Shown here: positions 1-10,242 of the stretch, piece after piece | Numbering within the stretch: position 1 is the stretch's first letter | Layout: each line of letters begins with the position of its first letter | Source: Lachnospiraceae bacterium | GTDB taxonomy: Bacteria > Bacillota > Clostridia > Lachnospirales > Lachnospiraceae | Direction of reading: 5' to 3' | Length of the DNA stretch: 64,000 bases | Assembly (NCBI GenBank): GCA_028692395.1 | Contig: JAQUXP010000007.1 | Coordinates: 57,389-121,388 of the forward strand | Made by a program: the position numbers and the translations under genes | Notes under the pieces: generated by a model | Seen by the model: only the letters and a program-made list of their open reading frames with translations | Told to the model about the DNA's origin: nothing | Databases searched by the model: none

Positions 1-1120
1 AAACTATCTGGGCTTTCACAATGTGGAATTGCACGACGGCTATCTTCATGAGTACAGATATCCCGATGTGGCATATTCTGAGAATCAGCTTCAGGCAGAC
101 GATTATTTTCACTGGCTGAAGGAGGAAAAGGGAATCAGTGCTGATGTGACCGATACGGGTCTGGACTGTAATTCCTGGGTGGCAAGACCGTGGATCTACG
201 AAGAAAAATACCATCCCACCAACTGGGTTACCTCGAGAAGCATCGATTTTCTGAGGAGGAGAGATCCGAGACAGCCGTTTTTCCTGATGACTTCCTATGT
301 CAGACCCCATGCGCCCTTCGACGCACCACAGTATTATTTTGATCTGTATCAGAATAAAAAATTAAAGCCTCCGGTTTATGGAGACTGGGATGATGTGGAG
401 GACTGGCAGGAGCGTGGATGGAACTATCATTCTCAGACAGGTCCCAATGATCCGGAACTGCTTCGCCAGGAGATGATCGGTTATTATGCCTGCATTACTC
501 ATCTGGATCATCAGATCGGAAGACTTTTGATGGCACTGGTGGAACATCAGCTCATGGATAATACGGTAATTTTATTTACTTCAGATCATGGAGATATGAT
601 GGGAGACCATCATCTATGTCAGAAAGGGCTGCCTTATCAGGGGAGTGTTCATATTCCCATGATTCTTTCGGGTCCGGAACATCTGATTGGGAAGAGAAAG
701 CAGGTGGATGAGTCCTTGGTGGAGCTTCGGGATGTCATGCCAACCTTCCTCGATTTTGCCGGAGGCAAAATCCCCAAAACACTGGAAGGGCAAAGTATAC
801 GGCACGGATTGACCCGGGAATACCTTCAGGGAGAACACACCTATGGAAAGAAATCCCATCAGTTTATACTGACAAAACAGGATAAATATATATGGTTTTC
901 CCAGACCGGGAAGGAACAGTACTTTAACCTGGAAAAGGATCCAAAGGAAACACATAATGTCATAGAGGATCCCCAATATAAGGAGCGGATTGCCTGTCTG
1001 AGAGACCTGCTGGTAAAAGAGCTTACCGGCAGGGAAGAAGGCTATAGCGATGGAACCCGTCTGATTCCGGGACGCCCCTTCCAGACAACGCTTTGCAATG
1101 TGAAGGAAAGAAACTGCTGA
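1..1120 (+). CDS. Sulfatase family (S1-type), C-terminal part; 5' end outside window
   Basis: ORF open to the window edge; sulfatase-like segments 'PFFLMTSYVRPHAPFDAP', 'HLDHQIGRLL', 'NTVILFTSDHGDMMGDHHLCQKGLPYQGSVHIPMI'. Confidence 0.88.
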   Translation, partial: NYLGFHNVELHDGYLHEYRYPDVAYSENQLQADDYFHWLKEEKGISADVTDTGLDCNSWVARPWIYEEKYHPTNWVTSRSIDFLRRRDPRQPFFLMTSYVRPHAPFDAPQYYFDLYQNKKLKPPVYGDWDDVEDWQERGWNYHSQTGPNDPELLRQEMIGYYACITHLDHQIGRLLMALVEHQLMDNTVILFTSDHGDMMGDHHLCQKGLPYQGSVHIPMILSGPEHLIGKRKQVDESLVELRDVMPTFLDFAGGKIPKTLEGQSIRHGLTREYLQGEHTYGKKSHQFILTKQDKYIWFSQTGKEQYFNLEKDPKETHNVIEDPQYKERIACLRDLLVKELTGREEGYSDGTRLIPGRPFQTTLCNVKERNC

Positions 1121-1123
1121 TGC

Positions 1124-2059
1124 TCAAGGCTGGATACCGTCCGAGATTACTTTTACAGAGTAGGCGTACTCAGAGGGTGTCATGCCTGCAATCTTTTTAA
1201 ACTGTCTGGAAAAATAATGGACGGAGGAATATCCCAGTGCGTCAGAGATCTGGGTAAAATTCATATGGTTGGCACGAATGTGCTCCTTGGCTGCGGCAAT
1301 CTTCATCCTGGAAAAATAGTTGATGATGCCGCAGCCGCTTTGTTCATTAAAGATTTTCTGTACCTGGGAACTTCCTACATGAAGCTCCTGACAGATCTGA
1401 TCAATCGTGAGCTGCTTATCAATATTTTCCTGGAGATAGGCAATCAGCTGCTCACAAAGCTGTTGATCATTCTTTTGTTTTACGGTCTTTTTTGTGGCAT
1501 CCGTGCCCTCAAAGGTATCCATGGGACTCTCAATCCGGTAGGTACTTTCTGTGTCCTTCCGGATAAAACGGATTAATAATTGTTCCAGATTTGTCTTAAT
1601 CAGCTGGAGGCTTCCAAAGGGAGCCTCCTCTTTGCATTCCAGTTCATTTAAGTAGGGATCGTCGAGTCTGGAGGAGAAGGTATGAAGCGCTTCCGTGATC
1701 AGATGGGCAAGGAGTGTACGCTCGCTCTCTCCGATTTTCAATATCTTATTGTGAAAATATTCCATGGAGGGGGAATCACAGTAAAAGGCAATCACTACAA
1801 GATTGGGCGCAATAGTCCCATTTGCACGGACATTATGGAACTCATTTGGCTTATGAAAGATAATATCTCCCTTTTTCAGGATATGCTCCTGCTCGTCCGC
1901 CATAACGATAACTTCTCCCTTATCCACGCAAAGAAATTCCCAGAAATCGTGATGCTCACCGGGAAAATAGAAATCACTGCTATATTCAAAATAGTGAATG
2001 GTAATAATATCTGTGACGTTGATTTCCTCTGTAAGAGGGGTTAATTTAAAATTTGGCAT
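1124..2059 (-). CDS. AraC family transcriptional regulator with N-terminal cupin domain
   Basis: Cupin-like N-term 'GEHHDFWEFLCVDKGEVIV'; C-term double HTH 'YFSRQFKKIAGMTPSEYA'. Confidence 0.9.
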   Translation of the reverse strand: MPNFKLTPLTEEINVTDIITIHYFEYSSDFYFPGEHHDFWEFLCVDKGEVIVMADEQEHILKKGDIIFHKPNEFHNVRANGTIAPNLVVIAFYCDSPSMEYFHNKILKIGESERTLLAHLITEALHTFSSRLDDPYLNELECKEEAPFGSLQLIKTNLEQLLIRFIRKDTESTYRIESPMDTFEGTDATKKTVKQKNDQQLCEQLIAYLQENIDKQLTIDQICQELHVGSSQVQKIFNEQSGCGIINYFSRMKIAAAKEHIRANHMNFTQISDALGYSSVHYFSRQFKKIAGMTPSEYAYSVKVISDGIQP

Positions 2060-2358
2060 AGTATCGTCTCCTCAAAACTATTATAACCTATTCTGAGAAA
2101 ATGTGTAGTCTTGAAATCACATTTACAGGTAAAAATGAATTAAGGACAGAAAATGACATGCAAATGACGAAGAAGAAAAAAGAGCAGGAAAAAACGGGAA
2201 TATAGTTGCACAAAAGAAATGCAATATTCAAAAATATGATTGTGCACATTTACTGACGAATCGTGTAAAGCTTTTTTTCCTCAAGATGGTATGATGAACT
2301 TACAACAAACGAGCACCTTAGAGGTAAGGTAACGTCAAGAATAAAGGAGGAATAAGGT

Positions 2359-3693
2359 ATGAAAAAGAAAGTGATAAGTGCAGTTCTGTGTACAACAATG
2401 GCAGTAGCTATGCTGGCTGGTTGTGGATCTAATGGGGGTGCAAAATCAAACTCTACATCAAAAGCAACATCCGCAGCTTCATCCGCAGCAGAGTCTACCT
2501 CAGCAAAATCAAAATCAACAGAGCCAGCGAAGGCAGAGGGTGGAAAAAACCTTGTATACTGGTCCATGTGGAATGAGACAGAGCCGCAGGCAGAAGTAAT
2601 CAAGGATGCGATTGAAGAATATCAGACTGAGAGCGGAAACACAGTTACTGTTGAGTGGAAAGGCCGTGACATCAGTACCATTATCCAGGCAGCATTAGAT
2701 GCCGGTGAGACAATTGACCTTTTCGATGAGGACTATCAGAGAGTTGGACAGCAGTATGCCAGCAAATGTATGGATCTGGAAGATATGGCAAAAGCAGCAG
2801 ATTACGAAACACACTCAGTAGAAGCTTTGCCGACAGCACTTCGTGGATGGGCAGGAAGCCTGAAGGGAATCGCATATCAGCCATATACATCGGGAATCTT
2901 CTATAATAAAGCAATGTTTAAAGAAGCAGGTATTGAAAAAGAGCCTGCAACCTGGACTGAGTTCCTCGATGCATGCAAGAAGCTCAAAGATGCAGGCTAT
3001 GCACCATTAGTACAGGATGATGCTTATGTATTATATTCTTACGGATTCCAGATCGCACGTCACCTGGGACAGGACGGCGTTGTAGATCTTTGCAAAAATG
3101 GTGGATGGGCAGAGAGCGAAGGCGCTCTGGCAGCAGCCAAAGAGATTCAGAGCCTGGTTGAGAGCGGATACTATTCAGAGTATGCACCAGATGCATATCC
3201 GAACAATGAAAATGAAATCGGTTATGAAAATGCAGCTATGATCGTAAATGCATCCTGGGTACCAAGTGAAATCACAAACAATACAAAATGTGATATTGAG
3301 TGGGGTATGTTTAACTATCCAACCGTAGATGGCGGCAAGGATCCTGCTACTGTAGCAAACGTAGGCGCACAGGCATTTGCGATTCCTGATAATTCCAAGA
3401 ATGGACAGGCAGCATTTGACCTTATTATGAAGATTACTACCGGTGCATTTGATCAGAAGATGGCTCTTGATACACAGAGTATCCCAGCAGACCCGACAAA
3501 CGAAGAGTGGCCTGAGATGATCGCTGGCTGTAAAGATGCATTCAACGCACTGACCAATGTATATGACTGGAACATGGGACTGAATACAGATGCAGATCTG
3601 AAGACTGTAATCCAGGACAACCTGATGAAGTTATTCGAAGGAAAGATGACAGCAGAAGAATTCATCGCAGCAGTTGATGCAGCAAGCAAGTAA
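2359..3693 (+). CDS. Carbohydrate ABC transporter extracellular solute-binding lipoprotein
   Basis: Lipobox 'MLAGCGS'; SBP family 1 architecture; followed by two permeases. Confidence 0.92.
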   Translation: MKKKVISAVLCTTMAVAMLAGCGSNGGAKSNSTSKATSAASSAAESTSAKSKSTEPAKAEGGKNLVYWSMWNETEPQAEVIKDAIEEYQTESGNTVTVEWKGRDISTIIQAALDAGETIDLFDEDYQRVGQQYASKCMDLEDMAKAADYETHSVEALPTALRGWAGSLKGIAYQPYTSGIFYNKAMFKEAGIEKEPATWTEFLDACKKLKDAGYAPLVQDDAYVLYSYGFQIARHLGQDGVVDLCKNGGWAESEGALAAAKEIQSLVESGYYSEYAPDAYPNNENEIGYENAAMIVNASWVPSEITNNTKCDIEWGMFNYPTVDGGKDPATVANVGAQAFAIPDNSKNGQAAFDLIMKITTGAFDQKMALDTQSIPADPTNEEWPEMIAGCKDAFNALTNVYDWNMGLNTDADLKTVIQDNLMKLFEGKMTAEEFIAAVDAASK

Positions 3694-3751
3694 ACAGGAA
3701 GTTGTCTGACGGATCCGTGTATTTACCGCACAGATCATAAGAAAATAAAAA

Positions 3752-3784
3752 GGGTGGCATGTGTTGATACGCTGCCACCCGATT
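3752..3784 (+). terminator. Intrinsic-terminator-like hairpin between SBP and permease genes
   Basis: GGGTGGCA (3752-3759) / TGCCACCC (3773-3780) followed by GATTTT. Confidence 0.55.
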
Positions 3785-3860
3785 TTATGTAATAATCACG
3801 GGAGCAAAAGCCCGCAGGTAAGCAGAGGAAATGGAGACTGTTAGAACGGAGTGATGGCAT

Positions 3861-4763
3861 ATGAAAAGAAATAAAAAAATGATTATCGCATTTATCACGC
3901 CTGCATTAGTAACATTTTTGGTGATGTTTGTGTATCCGGTTATCAGAACCGTAATTATGAGCTTTTTCAAAGTAGAAAGCCTGACAGCATCCACCTCAGA
4001 ATGGCAGTTCGCAGGACTTGATAATTATATCGGTATCTGGAAGACACCGATCTTTCGAACTTCCATGATAAATATGGGAGTAATATGGCTGGTCGGCGGA
4101 GTTATCGTATTATCGGTATCGTTGCTGCTTGCAGTAATTCTGACCAGTGGTGTAAGATTCAAAAGCTTTTTCAGAGCAGCAATTTATCTTCCTAACGTAA
4201 TCAGTGCAGTTGCGCTGGCTATCATGTGGATACAGTATGTATTCAGCAAAAAGTATGGTATGCTCACCAGCTTTTTCAGAGCGCTGGGACTGGATAATCT
4301 GGCAAAAATCAGCTGGCTGGATTCAGATATGAAGTTCTGGGCTATGTTAATTGCTTTTTGTTTTGGAGCAGTTGGTTACTATATGCTGATTTTCTTAAGC
4401 GGAATCGAGCAGATACCGCAGGATCTGTTCGAGGCGGCAACCATTGATGGAGCCAATAAGATGGGACAGTTCGCTCATATCACCCTTCCGCTGTTAAAAG
4501 GTGTATTTAAGACGAATCTAACTTTCTGGAGTATCAACACCATGATGTTCTTCGTATGGAGTAAGATGTTTTCACCGGTGGAGACCGAGGCATCTACCAT
4601 ATCTCCGGTTGTTTACATGTATAATATTGTATTTGGAACAAAGGGAGTCACTCAGAGGGATGCAGGAAGAGGTGCAGCCATCGGTGTGACTATGGCACTG
4701 TTTGTATTGATAATTTTCTTCATCTTCAACCGGGTGTTGAAGGATGATGATCTGGAATATTAG
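3861..4763 (+). CDS. Sugar ABC transporter permease (MalF-like)
   Basis: Multi-TM; EAA-like loop 'EAATIDGANKMGQFAHITLPLL'. Confidence 0.92.
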   Translation: MKRNKKMIIAFITPALVTFLVMFVYPVIRTVIMSFFKVESLTASTSEWQFAGLDNYIGIWKTPIFRTSMINMGVIWLVGGVIVLSVSLLLAVILTSGVRFKSFFRAAIYLPNVISAVALAIMWIQYVFSKKYGMLTSFFRALGLDNLAKISWLDSDMKFWAMLIAFCFGAVGYYMLIFLSGIEQIPQDLFEAATIDGANKMGQFAHITLPLLKGVFKTNLTFWSINTMMFFVWSKMFSPVETEASTISPVVYMYNIVFGTKGVTQRDAGRGAAIGVTMALFVLIIFFIFNRVLKDDDLEY

Positions 4764-4779
4764 AAAGGGGGAGTAAAAA

Positions 4780-5649
4780 ATGGCAAAGGAAAAGAAAGTA
4801 CGTGAACCTGTTAACTGGAAAAAAGAACTTCGTCTTTTACCGGGATATTTGATCTTGAGTCTCTGGATTATCTTCACAGCGGTACTATTGATCTGGATTC
4901 TGGCGGCCAGCTTCTCTACTTCCAGAGAGATATTTAAAGGTGATGTCTTCAAGTTTGCATCGGGATTTCACTGGGAGAATTATGTCACGGCATGGAAGAC
5001 ACAGAATGTATCTGTATTCCTGGCAAACTCTCTGCTGTATGCGTCCTGTGCGGTAGTTGGTATTCTTGCAATCTCTTCCGCAGCAGCATATGTGCTGGCA
5101 AGATTTACATTTCTTGGAAACAAAGTAATTAAGAGTGGATTCATCGTTGCCATGAGTATTCCGCTTATTATGATTATTCTTCCTATCTTTAATATTACTA
5201 CAAGATGGGGAATGACAGGATCAAGACTTTTGCTGATTGTTCTCTATATCTGTCTGAATGTGCCCTACACGACCACATTCCTGATGAACTTCTTTCGGAA
5301 TCTGTCCAGAAGCTATGAGGAAGCGGCGGCAATTGATGGCTGTTCTCCGATTATGACTTTCTGGAGAATTATGCTTCCCCTGGCGCAGCCGGGACTGATT
5401 ACAGTTGGAATCTTCAACTTCCTGTCGGTATGGAATGAGTATTTTATGGCATTGATTTTTGCAAGCTCGGACAATATGAAATCAGTAGGAACAGGACTTT
5501 TTTCTATGGTGAATTCTCTGAAGGCAGTAGGCGATTACGGAAGCTTGTTTGCGGCGGTAATTATTGTATTCCTCCCGACATTCCTGATGTATGTCTTCCT
5601 GTCTGAAAAGATTATAGCAGGTGTTACCGGAGGAGGCGTGAAGGGATGA
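4780..5649 (+). CDS. Carbohydrate ABC transporter permease (MalG-like)
   Basis: EAA-like loop 'EAAAIDGCSPIMTFWRIMLPLAQPGL'; C-term 'AGVTGGGVKG'. Confidence 0.92.
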   Translation: MAKEKKVREPVNWKKELRLLPGYLILSLWIIFTAVLLIWILAASFSTSREIFKGDVFKFASGFHWENYVTAWKTQNVSVFLANSLLYASCAVVGILAISSAAAYVLARFTFLGNKVIKSGFIVAMSIPLIMIILPIFNITTRWGMTGSRLLLIVLYICLNVPYTTTFLMNFFRNLSRSYEEAAAIDGCSPIMTFWRIMLPLAQPGLITVGIFNFLSVWNEYFMALIFASSDNMKSVGTGLFSMVNSLKAVGDYGSLFAAVIIVFLPTFLMYVFLSEKIIAGVTGGGVKG

Positions 5650-6773
5650 TGAAGGAAGAAAAAGCAAAAAAGGCGGTAAAACATTTTTTCCCCAGGGATC
5701 TTATCCAGTCGGTAGAGCCATATGGCAGCGGTCATATCAACAGTACCTTTCTTCTGAAGGAAATGGATGAAAGTGGGGAAAGAAGATATATTCTTCAGAA
5801 AATCAATACAGACATCTTTCGGAATCCGGAAGGATTGATGGAGAATATTCGAAATGTGACAGAATATCTCCGAAAGGCCATCATAGAAAATGGCGGAGAT
5901 CAGGAGCGTGAAACACTGAATATTGTACTGACAACAGAGGGAAAACCTTTTTACAGAGATGAGGAGGGCGAGTGCTGGCGGGTGTATAAGTTTATCGAGG
6001 ACGCCATCAGCTATGATCTGGTAGAAAAACCGGAGGATTTTTATGAGAGTGCTGTGGCATTTGGTAACTTTCAAAGACTTCTGGCAGACTATCCGGCAGA
6101 AACTCTCTTTGAGACAATTCCGAAGTTCCATGACACCTGGTTTCGCTATCAGACCTTTGAACAATCCGTGCAGAAGGATGTCTGCGGAAGAGCAGCAGAG
6201 GTTTCCGAGGAGATCGCCTTTGTGAGAAATCACATGGAACTGGCGAAAAAGCTTGGCCGGATGCAGGAGGCGGGAGAACTGCCCCTGAGAGTTACACATA
6301 ATGACACCAAGCTGAATAATATTATGATTGACGAAAAGACCCGAAGAGGAATCTGTGTCATAGATCTGGATACGGTAATGCCGGGACTGGCTGTCAATGA
6401 TTTTGGAGATTCGATTCGATTTGGTGCCAATACTGCCTATGAGGATGAGACGGATCTTACGAAGGTGAGCTGTAGTTTGGAGCTGTTTGAACTTTATACA
6501 AAGGGATTCCTTGAGGGTCTGAATGGAAGCTTGACCAAAAAGGAGATCGACATGCTTCCAACAGGTGCCATGGCTATGACTTTTGAGTGCGGGATGAGAT
6601 TCCTTACAGATTATCTGGATGGAGATACCTACTTTAACATCCACCGCCCAGGCCATAATCTTGACAGATGCAGATGCCAGTTTGCACTGCTTGCAGATAT
6701 GGAAAGAAAAGAGAGTCAGCTGGACGCAGTCATTCAAAAGTATAGCAAGATATGCCAGATATCAGTGTGCTGA
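5646..6773 (+). CDS. nahK: N-acetylhexosamine 1-kinase-like aminoglycoside phosphotransferase-fold kinase
   Basis: 'EPYGSGHINSTFLL', 'LRVTHNDTKLNNIMID', 'VIDLDTVMPGLAVNDFGDSIRFGA', 'MTFECGMRFLTDYLDGDTYF' closely resemble bifidobacterial NahK as I recall it; 4-nt overlap with upstream permease. Confidence 0.85.
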   Translation: MMKEEKAKKAVKHFFPRDLIQSVEPYGSGHINSTFLLKEMDESGERRYILQKINTDIFRNPEGLMENIRNVTEYLRKAIIENGGDQERETLNIVLTTEGKPFYRDEEGECWRVYKFIEDAISYDLVEKPEDFYESAVAFGNFQRLLADYPAETLFETIPKFHDTWFRYQTFEQSVQKDVCGRAAEVSEEIAFVRNHMELAKKLGRMQEAGELPLRVTHNDTKLNNIMIDEKTRRGICVIDLDTVMPGLAVNDFGDSIRFGANTAYEDETDLTKVSCSLELFELYTKGFLEGLNGSLTKKEIDMLPTGAMAMTFECGMRFLTDYLDGDTYFNIHRPGHNLDRCRCQFALLADMERKESQLDAVIQKYSKICQISVC

Positions 6774-7879
6774 TAAAGCCCGCATCGGGAATGTGCAATA
6801 TGGCCTGCGAGTATTGCTTCTATGCGGATGAGATAAAAAAAAGAGAACAGGATTCCTATGGCTTTATGTCAGAGGAATCCTTAAAAAATGTAATTCGCAG
6901 GACCCTTCTGAAGTCCAGAAGCGGAATCAGTTATGCCTTTCAGGGAGGAGAACCAACACTGAGAGGACTTGCCTTCTTCGAAAAGGCACTTTATTATGAA
7001 AAGAAATATAATCGAAACCAGGTTCCGGTGTATAATTCTCTTCAGACGAACGGGTATCTGATCGATGAAAACTGGTGTCAGTTTTTAAAGGAGAATCATT
7101 TTCTGGTGGGACTTTCTGTGGACGGCACGAAGGAGCTGCATGATACATACCGCCATGACAAGGAAGGAAAACCAACCTTTGAAAGAGCAGAACATGCCGC
7201 CGATCTTATGAGCCGATATGGCGTGGAGTATAATATTCTTACGGTGGTACACGATAAAGTTGCTGCCTCCATTAAGGAGATTTACAGTTTTTATAAAAGA
7301 AAAGGCTGGAATTATCAACAGTATATTGCCTGCCTGGAGCCGTTGCAGGAGGGACATGCAAAGACGGGGTATGGAATTAGGCCGGAGGAATACGGAAACT
7401 TCTTAATCGAATTATTTGACCTGTGGTACAGGGACTGGAAAAAGGGAAGACAGCCATATATCCGGCAGTTTGAGAACTATATTGCCATGCTTTTGGGCTG
7501 CCAGCCGGAGTCCTGTGAACAGCGGGGTGTCTGCGGAATTCAAAATGTTGTAGAAGCAGATGGCAGTGTATATCCCTGTGATTTTTATGTCCTGGACGAA
7601 CTGAGACTTGGCAATCTAAATGAGATGACACTGCAGGAAATCTACGAAAACAGGAGAAAAAGTGATTTTTTGAAGCGCTCCGGCAAGCTTTCGGATAGCT
7701 GCATCAGCTGTGAATATTACTTCCTCTGCAGAGGCGGATGCCTGAGACACAGAGATTACCGGGAAGCGGGAGAGTATTATGAAAACTATTTTTGCCAGAG
7801 CTATCGGATGTTTTTTGAAAAGTGTCTGAGCAGGATGCAGGAGATTGCCGTCACTGAAAATAAAAATAGAGGCTTATAA
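6752..7879 (+). CDS. Radical SAM / SPASM anaerobic sulfatase-maturating enzyme (anSME-like)
   Basis: 'KPASGMCNMACEYCFYADE' (CxxxCxxC), 'YAFQGGEPTLRGL', SPASM Cys cluster 'CISCEYYFLCRGGCLRHR'; overlaps the nahK-like gene by 22 nt. Confidence 0.9.
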   Translation: MPDISVLIKPASGMCNMACEYCFYADEIKKREQDSYGFMSEESLKNVIRRTLLKSRSGISYAFQGGEPTLRGLAFFEKALYYEKKYNRNQVPVYNSLQTNGYLIDENWCQFLKENHFLVGLSVDGTKELHDTYRHDKEGKPTFERAEHAADLMSRYGVEYNILTVVHDKVAASIKEIYSFYKRKGWNYQQYIACLEPLQEGHAKTGYGIRPEEYGNFLIELFDLWYRDWKKGRQPYIRQFENYIAMLLGCQPESCEQRGVCGIQNVVEADGSVYPCDFYVLDELRLGNLNEMTLQEIYENRRKSDFLKRSGKLSDSCISCEYYFLCRGGCLRHRDYREAGEYYENYFCQSYRMFFEKCLSRMQEIAVTENKNRGL

Positions 7880-7985
7880 TTAAATTTTTCTGAAAAAGCA
7901 TTTTCTTATTTTGCATAGAATGCTATAATCAGACTAAATTATATGCAAAATCTGAACATATTTTGCAAATTCAGGAGGATGACGT

Positions 7986-8867
7986 ATGGAAGAGGCAAAA
8001 GCAGTAGGACGATCATTTGGTTACGGAATGTGCAATCCGGTAATTAGAAAGATGGAAAGAAAATCCAATACACTGGAAATTACCAATGGGGAAGCTACAT
8101 ACCAGGGAGTAGCAGGAAAGACGATATACTTTTTGCTGTGCTGTGTACTGGGAGCTGTGGCATTCTTTGTTTCCCATAACATATTGATGCAGGATGCAAA
8201 TACATATGGTGGAGTCATTAACATGGAAAACATGGAGGGATGGGCAGGAATTCTGTCGATTCACACCAGTGTCATTGAGGCGGCTATATTTCCGATTGTT
8301 GGAATTATTGTGCTGTTTGCTCCGCTGTTTGCATGGCTGATCCGGCCTGCGATTCCGGTTGTGGGAACGCTCTATGCACTGTGTGAAGGCTATCTGATGG
8401 GGGCAATTACCGCAGCACTTGCGGATGAATATAAGTGGATTTCACTGGTTGCCTTTGTTCTGACGGTACTGCTGGTAGGAGTGATGCTGATTCTTTATGT
8501 AAAGAGAGTGGTAAAGGTAACGAAGAAGTTTAAAACTATCGTCACCACCTGCTTTTTAACCATGATTTTTGGAGGAATTGCGATATTCCTGTTAGGCCTG
8601 ATACCCGCCATGAGACCTATTATTATGGGAATCAAGACCTTTATGGATACGCCGGCTATCAGCATTGGCTGTTCTATCCTGTATATTATTATAGCGGCTT
8701 TGTTTCTTCTGGTTGATTTTGACACGATTGAAACATGCGTGGAACGTAAAATGCCGAAAAAGCTGGAGTGGATGGCTGCATTTGGACTGGTATACACGGT
8801 GATTTATATTTACTTTAAGATTTTGAATCTGATTCTTCAGATTGTAGGAAATTCAAAAAAAGAATAA
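7986..8867 (+). CDS. Bax inhibitor-1/YccA-like multi-TM membrane protein
   Basis: 'GEATYQGVAGKTIYFLLCCVLGAVAFF', about 7 TM segments, 'DFDTIE...MPKKLEWMAAFGLVYTVIYIYFKILNLI'. Confidence 0.75.
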   Translation: MEEAKAVGRSFGYGMCNPVIRKMERKSNTLEITNGEATYQGVAGKTIYFLLCCVLGAVAFFVSHNILMQDANTYGGVINMENMEGWAGILSIHTSVIEAAIFPIVGIIVLFAPLFAWLIRPAIPVVGTLYALCEGYLMGAITAALADEYKWISLVAFVLTVLLVGVMLILYVKRVVKVTKKFKTIVTTCFLTMIFGGIAIFLLGLIPAMRPIIMGIKTFMDTPAISIGCSILYIIIAALFLLVDFDTIETCVERKMPKKLEWMAAFGLVYTVIYIYFKILNLILQIVGNSKKE

Positions 8868-8881
8868 AAAGGTATGATTAC

Positions 8882-8925
8882 AAAAAAAGCTGCTGTACGA
8901 ATGACTTCGTGCAGCAGCTTTTTTT
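8882..8925 (+). terminator. Intrinsic terminator
   Basis: AAAAAAAGCTGCTGTACGAA-tgac-TTCGTGCAGCAGCTTTTTTT. Confidence 0.85.
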
Positions 8926-9097
8926 GCTTAAAATTGACCGACTTTGCATGAATTTAACGTTTTCTTTATGCGTTTTAGGTAGTTCTAAAATAAAAATAAT
9001 GTTAGACTGACAAGGATTCCTGAGAGCTAACGGACAAAACAGAGTCAGATAATGAACATTTATGAAGAATAAAGGATTATGAGGGAGGAGAAATACG

Positions 9098-10240
9098 GTG
9101 TCAGAGATTACATTAAGAAATATCTGTAAAATGTATGATAAAGACCATTATGCAGTAAAGGATTTTAATTTGGAAATCCATGATAGAGAATTTGTTATAT
9201 TCGTAGGACCTTCAGGCTGCGGAAAATCAACAACACTTCGAATGATTGCGGGTCTTGAGGATATCAGTGATGGGGAGCTGTGGATTGACGGACAGCTATG
9301 CAACTATTTTGAACCGAAGGACAGAGGGCTGTCCATGGTATTCCAGAATTACGCACTGTATCCCAATATGACGGTATATGGCAATCTTGCATTTGCGTTA
9401 AAGGTACGTCATCTGCCAAAGGATGAGATTGACCGGACAGTAAAGCAGGTAGCTAAGACACTGGAGATTGAGAAGCTTTTAGAGCGTCATCCCAATGCTC
9501 TTTCGGGCGGACAGAAGCAGCGTGTGGCAATCGGAAGTGCGATTGTCAGAAGACCGAAGGCTTTTCTTATGGATGAGCCGCTGTCCAATCTGGATGCAAA
9601 GCTGAGAGCTCAGATGCGAATTGAGCTGGCAAAGATTCATAAGGAGACAGAGACAACCATCATCTATGTAACCCATGACCAGACAGAGGCGATGACTCTT
9701 GGGACTAAGATCGTTGTTATGAAGGACGGACTGGTGCAGCAGGTGGCCGCACCGGCAGAGGTTTACAACAACCCGGCAAACCTTTTTGTAGCAGGATTCA
9801 TCGGATCACCGTCTATGAACTTCTTCAAGGCTCTTGTTACGGAAGAAGACGGAAAGGCAGCACTGCTTTTGGGAAATGCCGCATCAGGCAGGAAGGTATT
9901 TCTGGAGGGTAAAAGAGCACAGAGGCTTCTGAAAGAGGAAAAAGACAGAGAAGTAACGCTTGGGATAAGACCGGAAGATATCTATGAATATCAGGAGGCT
10001 GTAGACGGAGGCTTTGAGAAGAATACAGTTGGGCTGGAGGAAGTCGTTGATACTAGAGAAATGCTGGGTGCAGAGGTTATTCTCTACTTTGAATCACAGG
10101 GCAAAACCCAGTCTGTGCGTCTGAAACCGGAGAATCAGTCCAAACCAGGCGAAACGATTAAGCTTTATATGAATCCGGAGAAGATCCAGATCTTTGATGC
10201 CGAAACAGAAGAAAATATTTTTTACGAGAGGGAGATCTAA
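9098..10240 (+). CDS. Carbohydrate/glycerol-3-phosphate ABC transporter ATP-binding protein (UgpC/MsmX-like)
   Basis: Walker A '[10 protein letters not shown]', signature '[12 protein letters not shown]', Walker B '[12 protein letters not shown]', C-terminal TOBE-type domain. Confidence 0.95.
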   Translation: MSEITLRNICKMYDKDHYAVKDFNLEIHDREFVIFVGPSGCGKSTTLRMIAGLEDISDGELWIDGQLCNYFEPKDRGLSMVFQNYALYPNMTVYGNLAFALKVRHLPKDEIDRTVKQVAKTLEIEKLLERHPNALSGGQKQRVAIGSAIVRRPKAFLMDEPLSNLDAKLRAQMRIELAKIHKETETTIIYVTHDQTEAMTLGTKIVVMKDGLVQQVAAPAEVYNNPANLFVAGFIGSPSMNFFKALVTEEDGKAALLLGNAASGRKVFLEGKRAQRLLKEEKDREVTLGIRPEDIYEYQEAVDGGFEKNTVGLEEVVDTREMLGAEVILYFESQGKTQSVRLKPENQSKPGETIKLYMNPEKIQIFDAETEENIFYEREI

Positions 10241-10242
10241 TC

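Noticed and set aside
5535-6737. 400-aa minus-strand ORF
   Set aside because: Antisense to the permease end and the NahK-like gene; no recognisable domain; shadow ORF.
8950-9000. cre- or Pho-box-like words upstream of the Ugp-like operon
   Set aside because: Only partial matches to either consensus; not distinguishable from AT-rich background by eye.
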